A stretch of DNA of 64,000 nt from assembly GCA_029207755.1 (NCBI GenBank), contig JARCOQ010000006.1, forward strand, positions 67,864,093-67,928,092, in the 5' to 3' direction. This stretch comes from Chamaea fasciata. Lineage: Eukaryota; Chordata; Aves; Passeriformes; Sylviidae. The position numbers and the translations under genes are program-made. The notes under the pieces were generated by a model that saw only the letters and a list, made by a program, of their open reading frames with translations, made no database searches and was not told the origin of the DNA. Positions 51,501 to 61,608 of the stretch are shown here, in pieces (position 1 is the stretch's first letter; each line of letters starts with the position of its first letter).

Positions 51501-54500
51501 CTACTTTGGCACACTGGCTTACTGACCTTCCTTCTTTATATCAGACCACTTCACTCTCTTGCATCAAGTAGGAAGGACAAGAACCAACTTCAGGTTTTTT
51601 ATGCCAAAGGTCTGGTTTCACTTGTGTCCTTTTTCATTGTCCTCCACTTTCTGGAATAGTGGTTACTCACTGCATATAACCCTGGCACTGTTTGTCACCT
51701 GTGAAAAAACAAAAATTTTTCAGAGCATTTATACTGAATCATAAAGATCTAAGAAAGCACAGAGAATGACTGTAAATGTTAGACTGATCACCTAACAAGG
51801 GAGAGCATCTGATTTTTTTAATTTGACAGAAACCATATGAAGTGGCATAAAATACACTGCAACTATTGAGATGATCAAGGAAAAAAAAGCTCACTGCAGG
51901 TTAGATATTCTGCTTTAAACAATGAAGAAAGGTTTCTTTCCCAGCTTTTAAAACTATTTCAAATAAAATTTCATAATTAAATATAATTAATGGAAAATTG
52001 AAATGATCATATGAAAGTACCAGCACGGAACATTTTAATATTTCTAGTTATTTATGAGCTTTGACATTAATTGGCCAAACTTAATAAAATCAATCAGGAT
52101 ATGATGAACAGAGCTAAGTGGGAAAGTCTGTGCACTGAACTAGGTCTAGCAATAAAGGAGAGAACAATGCAGCTCAGACAATGAGTAAGGAGAGCTTCTA
52201 TGGCACATGATTATATCAGAGGGTAGAGTGTTTCATCTCTGCTCAGTTCAAAGGCAATTTAAAGTGAATGGTGACATTTCTCTCAGTGTGGCCAAATCAG
52301 TCGTGGAGAGGGCAATGGCAAGGAAAGGAGACAAGAAAAAATCTGCAGGGCCTGTTGCTTCTCTGCCATACTCTGCCTTTTTCACAGCACCTTTGAAAAC
52401 AGAGCTCTTAAACCTTTCCCTGCAGATGTGCCACAAACGGTGTTTGAAAGCGCATCGGCCCCCTTTGATGTCCGCGTATTGTTTTGGAAATTATCTCTGT
52501 CTCCTTCTTTCCTCAGGCCGTTTCTGAGATTCTAGTGAGTTTTCCTGTACTCAGGTTTAATGTTTCCACTTCCTTTCACGTTTTTGCCCTTTGTGCAGCA
52601 GAATCAAGTTGCAAGTATTTTGCAACCTTTGGAGTGCCATCAGCATCTCTTCTGACTTTCCAGCTGTGCCCTCAACATAGGGGCTCATGTCTGCAGAAGG
52701 GGAGATTTAAGAGACACAGCTATCCTGGGAGGCTTAGCTACCAAGCAGAAGAGGCCTTGACAGGGTATTTCCATGCGTTGGATAACAAAGTAGTTATGTA
52801 ATCCTTATGATAAATCAGAAGAGGAGGATCCAGAAATGGAAAGTGAGCTATATGGGAAGGAATGATGAATCCTATGATATTGCTTCTGGGTAACATCTGG
52901 ATGCTTCAAAAGAAAGCTAACCCTTGGTTGTCTGCCTATCTGCATCTCTTGCAGTGATAATGGGAAAAATGTGATTTTCAAAAGCTACCATTGTTCTGGG
53001 CTAGGATCTTCCGTGTCTCCTTGTATGCCTTTTGGTTTCCCATGAGTTAGTTCAGAGAAACAGCACTGTCCTGCTCAAGGAATGGGCATCAATTGTGAAG
53101 TCTGCAAGAAGCTCATAAATAACAGGCAAGAAAAGTGTCCTTGTCCAGAAGAGTATTTTTGGAGACCAGTTTTACTATTTTCTTGTATATTCATCTACAG
53201 ATGCAGTCATCATATTTACTGTCTCAGGTTTCTGAAAAGAAAACACAAGCAGGACAAGACACCTCAATTTTCCAGTCAAAGGTACAATGTCAAAGTAACA
53301 ATTTTCATTTATTTTTTTTTCCTTGAAAAGGAGCAACTCTCCTGAATGTACCAATGAGATAGTAATGAGGAATTAAAATCTATGGTCTTCTATTGATGGT
53401 TTGATCTGGAAATTACTGAAATTTTTAAAGATGAATCTTGCAGTCATTCCTCTGAAATAGCTAAGTGGGTGATCACACTTTCAAATCTTTATTCACACAG
53501 AAGTCTTTGACTAATGTCTTCAGACAGAGTGTGGTACTCCCACAAACACACTGAGTAGTTCTTTTCACACAAATAGTAATTTCATTTACATTTCAGCAAG
53601 AAACTTTGTTTTATTAACTTGAATGTTATTTTTCTTCTCCTTTGTTTTCTATCCAGAGGTCTTTGCTCGTTTTTCATTCATTTCCATGGGTTCACTTAGA
53701 GGGCATGGTGTACATGCTTCTGGGAATTTGCCTGGCAGAGGCATAACTGTTGTTGGTGAAAACTCAAGGTTTGGGCAGTCACTACAGCCACTGCTGCCCA
53801 CAGCGAAGGGAATAGGATTTGCCCATATTAGAGGCTCAAGTGTCCTGTATTGCTACAGCTCAGCTTTCTGGGGAGTTACAGTATGGGAGACACTCATCAG
53901 GGCATAAGGGAGGAGAGTGAGGGGAGGAATGAAGGCTCATAGAGGTGGGTCCATGGCTCTCCTGGCTCCAGTTAAGTGATATTTCTGTGATCCTGAGAAT
54001 CAAGTCACTGAATGCAGGATGGAACTCAACTGCAGAAGGAAAAACACACAACTGATCAACTATTCAATCACATTTTGCTGTGACTGCTACTGTTTCTGCT
54101 GCAGCTCCCTCTCTGTCCTGCTTTTAGATTCTTTCATCTTGGATTTTATAAATTTGTTTATTTAGACCACCTTTTCAGACTACAAATACTGTTGGTTACC
54201 TTAAATGGTACTGGTACCATTCATAGTATATAAATAATATATTCTAAATTATCTTACTTAGCTGTTTGGGGTTTTTAAAATCAAATTTACAGGTGGAAGA
54301 TTTTTATTTTATAATGCCTCTGTCACTTCCCACAGTTACTTCCTTTATTTGTCTCCACACTTGAGAAAATGCTTTCCTCTCACATCTGGCTCTCTGTATT
54401 TAATTTAAAATTTCCTTCCTAGACCTTAATCATAATGAAGAATATCTTGATTTGTCTCGCTTTTTGAGGTCAAAACATGCTCACAGTGCATCTTAAAACA

Positions 54501-57500
54501 TTTCCATTACCGTTTCCACTGAATGCAAGGAAAATATGTTGACTTCATTAAAAAAAAAAAGAATACAATTGAACCAGAGATAATTTTCATAAATTAGATG
54601 TACAGATTTCACAGCTCAGAAACAAGGATGTCGAATGTGTCCAGCCTATACAGCCTCCTACACAGAAACCACAAGGTTTCAACGACAAGTCAGTGAAACC
54701 ATAGCATTCAGCTTTTTATCCAAGACAAGCTCTACCCAAGAGGTGCTGCTGCCTTGGTGTGCTGACTGCTCATACAATAGTTTTTCCAAGGTTCGCTTAA
54801 GGTGCTGACCTGTGAAGAGAAATGAAACTCATTATGCAAACAACTGTGCTATATAGCTTCTCAAATCTGTATGTGTGTGCACATAACAGATGAATGTGCA
54901 GGCACAGGGCACACACATCCCTGCTAAAGATACATCTACTTACAGATGAAGACAGAGACATCTGGGAAAAAAGGTCATAAAGAAAAATTGTTTTTACGAA
55001 GTTACTAGCTTATCTCTTTAGGATAGCACAAACTAGTCACCTCAGCATTCTTCAACCTCCTGTAAACAATTAAGCAGCAGATCTATTTATGAAGTTAAAA
55101 GTCATAAGTAAGTGCATTTCATTACCAGAGCAATTAAGTGTATGAAAAACAAAATAGTATTTCCATTTAAGAGAATTCTAGACTAGTGTAGCTACTTCTG
55201 CATCAGGGGTTTTACTGATAAAACTGCCTGAAAAGTTAACAACAAATCCTGTCTGAACAATACCATCATACCTTCAAGAGTCTTAAGTGTAGACAGGGGT
55301 GCAGAGTTAAGATTCTCCTAAACACCCTTCCATAAAATGATTCTGCCAGAATCATGAAATGCTGTCTGCACTGGCACCAAATTGCTGTTCCTGGAACGAT
55401 GCTGCTGAGTGGGAGCCACTGGCCCCCTCAGCCTCACATGCTAAGAAGGCACTTGCTGCACAGAAGATCACAGCTGTGTTCAATAGTAAAGCCAGCAGAA
55501 GGGGAGTTTTGGACTTCTGGCAACCCATTTCTATTTGCAAATTTGTCAGGTGTGCTAAGGAGAAAATGGGGTTGACAGTGAAATGATTGCAATCAAAACA
55601 AAGCTAAACAAACAAACTCTCAACGCCTTTGCAAGAGGGATTTCACTGCGATGACCCAAGGCCCTTTAACAGAGGCTCCTTAGATTGCGACAAACTGTGA
55701 CACAGAGTAGCAGTGACCTGAAGCAGAAATTTCTTTAAATGGCTTTGCTGCTGAAGAAAGCGCCTACATTCCTACACCCCGAGAACTGCAGAGGTGGCTT
55801 CTGCCTCAGCTTCCCTTCAGCTACGCAGTGTAACACCAAAGCCTCTCCTCTGCTGCAGGAGCTGAAGTACAGCACATCTGGTGGCCGATCCAGTGGTCTG
55901 CAGCACACAAAGCGGTGGTGCTCAGGGCAAGCTGAGGACTTGGTGTGCAAGCAAGGACTTGGAGTCACTCCAACGGGAGGTAGACTGCATTCTCCAGTGC
56001 ACTGTCACACTGCTCCTCCGTCACCACTACTTCTTGCTGTGCCAGAGGTGCCCCAGCACCGTGAGATGTGACACTGTCCCTGAGAAGACACAAAAGAAAG
56101 GGCAGAACAATGTGACTGAATTCATAGGATTTGGAATCAACACTATCATTAAAAATAATTCTATTAGAAACTGAAGTATAAACAGTAAACACATATACGT
56201 AGATGAAGGAGGCTACAACCTGTTTGTACAGAACACGAAGTATTTTGGTAGTACCTGAAAACCAGAAAGCAGAACTAGTCAGAAATAAGTGGTATTCAGT
56301 CATCTGCTTCTACCAATAATACCCATAATAAAAAGGAGAAAAATGCATTTTATGTTGAAGGTAACTTTATGTAGAAACTATTAATAAGGCCAAATCAGAG
56401 CAGATCTGCTGGAGGAGGGAAAAGGGGCCACAGCCCCTCAGTGGCTGTGCCCTGTGTTTAGCTTTAGACTGTGTAAGAGAGGAACAACCGCACTGCTGTG
56501 GAGATCCCACAGCAGCTCAGCAGCCTCACTAAACCTGGGGAGTGACTTCCAAAAGAATCTGTAACATCATACCTTTAGTTCTGTTATCAAAACTCAAACA
56601 GTAGTGTCATGCTGATCACCATGCAAGGCATGTCAGGATACAGGAGTTCCAGCTGCCAGTGGAATGGCACCTGTGCCCCAGACACATCTATCTTGAGCCT
56701 GTAATGGTTTGGAGGTTATTTGTTTTATGCTACTAATATTGCAATACAGAAGTGACTCTATTCCAGCTTCGGTTCATTAACAATAGTAAATGAACAAAGG
56801 AAGCATTTGGCATTCTGCCGTTTTGCATTCTCCATTCACTGTCCAACATCTTTGAGTATCTCTTCTGATTTTTCTTCCACAATGTTTGGGATGAACACGA
56901 CACATACTGTTGCGTTTCAGCACTACCACATCCCTGCTTTTCACACTGTAGGCCTCTTAGTGGAATCACTGGGAAATGTGTTGGGAATGTTGGGAAACAG
57001 ACAACACTTCTGTGGTAGAAAGGTTGTGCTCTGTGGGCCATCCTTCTCAAGGAGACCTGCAGGCCTGCCATGCATCAGATCCCTGAGCAGCAGAAGTCCT
57101 GGCTGCCATGCAGAGCAGGAGCAATGACTTGGCCCAACCTCTCCCCATTTTGGTGGCTTTCAGCTGAATAACTCCTTTCTGCCCACAAATTTTTAAGAGA
57201 ACTGTGGTAGCCAAACATCCTGTCAGCTGCTGCCTCGTCTTCTGAACGTGGCTGTCCTCTGACAGTGGGGAAAGATTATGAGCACTACTGTAAAGAAGAA
57301 TGAAGCTCTCTATGAAAGCTGGAACACAGCTCAGGCACAGCTCTAAGCTCTTACAGAGATCAAACTGTTCAGGCCTTAGGCAGAAGTTTTAGCTGAGTTG
57401 TGAAAGGAACTGCATGATATGGCTAACTGCAGTGGCAGAAGATGCCACTCAGTCACCCTGTGAAGCTTCTTCCATCCTACATGCAGCGAAAGGTGTGACC

Positions 57501-58259
57501 CAGGGGGTGGGAGGCTGCTCCCAGCACTAAAGGAGACTTAAAAGGATGTGGTCACAAGAGGACAGTTCTGAATATCTGGCTCTGTGCAGGGTGGGTCTAA
57601 GCTTGTCTCAGGCTCTAGTGTTGACAGGATGTTTCCTCAGTACAGTTTGTCATTAGTAGTTAGTAAGGACACAAACACACCAAACTGTGTGCCTAAAAAG
57701 CATTACTGGCTTGACCTAGGAGCAGGATGGGAAAAAAATTGGCTACAAGGTAGACCTGGAGGAACATTATGGAGAATGTAAATGGCTTTACATTGTTGCC
57801 TGTTAATATTTTAGTGTCTGTGTATCCACATTCAGAGTTATATTTACTCCGATTCTTATGTCAAATACAAGAATAGATTTTTTCCTAGGTTAGGTTTCCT
57901 CTTTACAAAGCAAAGTTAAAAGACCAAAGAATTAGACCAAAGCTTCTAACAGGAAAATAAGATTGCAAGGGGGTAGAACTGACTTGCAAAGCTGTCAAAA
58001 CTGTTTTGAAGACTAGTTTTTCTGTTTTACAGGAATCTTCTTCCTAGTCTCCCATTTTCCAGCATAACTCTCTCCCCTTGTCTCCTACAATCCCCCCAAG
58101 TCACATATAGTACATATGTGAAATGTCACAAACCTGTTATAAAAATTCTTTGAAAGCAGCCCTGTACATTGCAGACTTTTTTGGCTGAACCATAGCAATG
58201 ACTAAGCCATGGGAAAAGCCTCCATTCAGCTCTCCTGTAAAGGAAAATGTGGGTGGGGA
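48536..58259. other. Intergenic DNA, nothing recognised
   Basis: No gene, RNA or CR1 copy found. Small items are an A-run near 54550-54560 and an 8-bp inverted repeat AATGGTAC-TG-GTACCATT at 54204-54221. A 205-codon frame on the minus strand near 49.9-50.5 kb has no recognisable domain and I treat it as chance. Confidence 0.45.
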
Positions 58260-58400
58260 AACCAGGCTTTCGGGGTCGAAGTCAGCTCTTGGGTGGCGCC
58301 CGTGGCAAAGAGGAAAGAGGACCCGGCCCGGCGGGGTAGGGCCGGGAGGTTTCACACATTTCCACTTTCCAGCCATCCCTGTGGGGCCAGGCCGGCGACA
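58260..58400. promoter_or_regulatory. Small isolated CpG-rich patch
   Basis: About 140 bases holding clustered CpGs (GGTCGAAG, GTGGCGCCCGTGG, CCCGGCCCGGCGGGG, GCCGGGAGG, GCCGGCGAC) inside AT-rich, CpG-poor DNA, roughly 3 kb upstream of IL21. It is too small for a standard CpG island. It could be an orphan promoter, an enhancer, or chance. No exon or TATA element identified beside it. Confidence 0.4.
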
Positions 58401-60980
58401 GTGTGAGAGAGGTTGTCATTGTTTGACTCAGCATGTTCCTAAGCCACAAGAGAACAGTGACGCATATAAAAAACTTGCTGCTCGCTCTTATCAGATAAGA
58501 GGGATATCAAGGAGTTTTCTCCACTGCCTAGACAATAGAGGAAGTCCTCCTTTGTCCTTGCATTTCACTTTCTCTGTCAGCATGGCTTCCTTGATGCAAT
58601 TCTTGTGGCCTTACAGCCTCTAACACAAAACAGAAGACTACACAGCAGCTTTAGAGACCTGGTATGCAAACACAAGTCATCACACTGTCAGATGCCCATT
58701 GTTTAACTTCCCATTTACTCCACCAGCTCTAAAACTGATCTCAGATGTAACTGGTTTCATTTGGAGCTGCTCAGACAGAGCCATCTCATCTCCCATGATT
58801 TTGGTGGAGATCTGTCTCTGCCCCTTCAAGCCTGGTGCTTCTGAAAACACATGGAGAGTTACCCTGTGCATTAACTGAAGTTTTTAAGTAGTTCTGAAGT
58901 TGTCTGGACCAGCAAAAGCCTTCAGTGATTTCTTTGCATGAAATGCTGCCAACTATCACATGATGTCACAGCTAATAGAGTCCTGTTACACATCCAAGTG
59001 GAAAGTTCCCAACCTATTAACCAAATAAAGATGTATAAATGGCTAACAGTGCTACCACGACCACCTACTGTAGCTGGGCTCAGAGAAACTTTCCAAAAGA
59101 ATCCACAATTGAAATACTGACAATAAGAAGTAAAAGCAAACATTATCACTAGCCTGTTTCTTTACTATGAACACTTCCAATAGTAAATCAAAAAGTGGAT
59201 TGAGGATAAATGAACGTTCATCCACGTTACCAGTCAACAACCTACAGAAAAGTTATGGCAAAAAGGAGCAAGTCCCCTCTTTGTGTAAAGAATATCACTA
59301 TTGGAAATAATCTCTCCATGCTCTCACAGCCTCAGGGAGGTGTTGGACAACAGACAAAAAAAAAAAAAATCCGCAATGCTTCACAGGAATGGGATGGAGG
59401 GAGAGAGCATAAAAAGTAGTATTGGTCACCATGTGGTTTCTCAAACCAAAGATGCTGCTGATTTCCTTTAATGAACCCTAGCCATACGTTAACAGACATT
59501 TCAAATAAAACCTACTGAGATCCTCCACACTTACTTTAAGATGTGTCCGCAGGGGAGGAAAAAAAGTCATCACACTGCCTTTTCTTCAAGAAATCAATTT
59601 TCAGATTATGTGGTAGAAGAAAGTTTGTTTTTTTTCTCTTACTTGTTTCAGTTCTCATTTTTCAGAATTTCTGTTCTACTGGGTGTTAGTAGCTACCCCT
59701 TTCACCAGGAGAGATTCTGTGTGTGCATGCATGAGACTGAGTGCAGTTATGTGTATTTAACACTACACCTATAAAAGTTATTCCTTTAGGCTATTCATTT
59801 GCTGAATGGGGAAAAAATTACTTAAGCACATAAACAGCATAGAGTAAATAATCATTTGTACACAGAAAAGAAACATGCTCGAGTACGTCAGATAGAGCTC
59901 CCACCAGCTTAAACACTCATTTTTAAATGAACAGTGACCAAGTGACCCAGCCTGACAGCCCAGATTCACCCACCAGGCAGATTTATACAGGTGCATTTTA
60001 TACAATGCCAGCATATTACACAGGTTACCAGACATCCAACTGCAGTCCAGACTCTGTGTAGATTTTGCAAAGCATTCCAAAGCCATCTGGAATCTTCAGA
60101 TTTTCAGAGAAAAAGATTTGACAGACACATGACCATCTTTTTATTTATCACAAGTGTAGGTGCCCAAGTGACCTTAACTGCCCTCTACTAATTCCACATG
60201 TAGGAAACCTTCAATGGTATTGACAGTAATTAAATAATGATAATATAAAAAAGTAATTTAAAGCTGTTTTCCCCCTCTTTGTGATGAAATATCAAGATCA
60301 GTGATTTTAAAATCAACTGATTCCTAGAGCTGGAAGTCCAGTAAGTCCCTAGTGTCTGCACAGACTTTTGTTTGGACTTCATACATTCTTCTATATACCC
60401 AAGGAAATTCTCAGCTGCTGAAGCATGCAACTGAACGTGTTTAGGTGCCACAAGCATTGGATCGGTGCCACAGGCAAGAGTGTCCCTTGGGCCTGACTCA
60501 ATAAGATTTAGTCCCTGCTCTTCCAGTACTGCTCCCCTCTTGGTAATGGGCATGCTCCAGGGATTCATCTCTCCCAGGACACGGAATGTCCCTGCAACCT
60601 TCACTCCCAGTGGACATGTCCTTCACAATGTTGTCAATGTATCTGCTACTGGTTCCAAGCAAATATAAAGCAAACCTCAGCTGGTTTAAATGCTTAAGAT
60701 GAGCTTTTACTCACAGCTCTAACTGAATCCAAGCTGAGAATGAAAAAGCCACAGTTCATAGATGTCAGGAGGAAACAGCTAACAAACACTCCTTGGTGCC
60801 ATAAAGTAAGATAAATACATTTAAATTTTGAAAGAAGTCCTGTCATATTTCTCCAGAACAATACAAGAGCTGCAGATGGACTGAAGAGATTCACTGCTGT
60901 ATGACACAGAAAAGAAATGCAGAATCTTTGTTTACCTAGGCCCGTGGTTTCCAAGTACCAACTTTTTAGTACGTTCATTT
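58401..60980. other. Intergenic DNA upstream of IL21
   Basis: No gene or named repeat seen. There is an A-run at about 59356-59369. Distal IL21 regulatory DNA may lie here, but I cannot show it from sequence alone. Confidence 0.4.
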
Positions 60981-60982
60981 CT

Positions 60983-61210
60983 TGACTCAAAGTGAAAATG
61001 GGAATTCACCCTTTTCTCTTTTTTTCCTGCCCAATGTGCAGATGGGGCACATTTTCTTTCACTCCATCAATCCCTGCCCCCCCACGCACAAGCTCGCGTA
61101 CATGCACCTAGCCAGTGGAAAAGAAAAAAGGGTTACTCATTAATCCATTCTACAAAGCTTTCCAAATTGAAATGGGTGGGTTCTCCATCTCCAGCAGGGA
61201 GCAATATATA
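60983..61210 (+). promoter_or_regulatory. IL21: IL21 proximal promoter with TATA box
   Basis: A TATA-like element (AATATATAGG, TATATA at 61205-61210) lies about 100 bases before the IL21 ATG, putting the likely start near 61235. Upstream are a consensus AP-1 site TGACTCA (60983-60989), an NFAT-type TGGAAAA (61116-61122) with an AP-1-like TTACTCA (61133-61139) 10 bases on, and an inverted NFAT core TTTCCA (61159-61164). Mammalian IL21 is induced through NFAT after T-cell receptor signalling, so this arrangement fits. Motif matches this short do occur by chance. Confidence 0.55.
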
Positions 61211-61309
61211 GGTAGGTGCAGAGCTTACCTGAGCACAGCTTAAACTGGAGTGTTACACTTGGACAGCACAACTTTGCTCCGGGCACATTTTAAAATATTA
61301 CTCATCAGG

Positions 61310-61608
61310 ATGAAGAGGATGGTTATTTTCTGCATGTTTTTCTTCTGCTCCACAATGGTGCTGACTGCAGCTTCACCCAGAACAGTAAAATACAGACAGA
61401 TTCACCAGAAAATTTTACAGTTAGAAACTATGGTGAAAGATAAGGTAAGTGATGGTATTTGTCATAATATTGAAATTACTTTCAAGCCTTATGTATTGCT
61501 TAGTACATATCTTGTGAGGGACATCACTTTCAAATGTTAAAACTTTTCTAATTTAGATTTGTTTTATTTTAGGATGCTGAATTGCTGCATACACCAGAAA
61601 ACCCTATG
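61310..61608 (+). CDS. IL21: IL21, coding exons 1-2 (3' part beyond window)
   Basis: First two coding exons of interleukin-21, a secreted four-helix cytokine of the common gamma-chain family made by activated T cells and acting on B, T and NK cells. Exon 1 is 61310-61444 (45 codons, donor GTAAGT). Exon 2 is 61573-61608 (12 codons, acceptor TTTTATTTTAG, donor GTGAGA). Both junctions are phase 0. The product opens with a hydrophobic signal peptide (about residues 1-20, VIFCMFFFCSTMVL), then a helix-A-like segment (YRQIHQKILQLETMVKDK), then ELLHTPEN, which sits where human IL21 has its FLPAPEDVE turn. I chose the ATG at 61310 because it gives a normal signal peptide; an in-frame ATG at 61250 would add 20 residues. 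Identity rests on signal peptide, exon sizes, resemblance and location; primary sequence conservation in this family is low. Helices B-D and their cysteines are not in the window. Confidence 0.85.
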
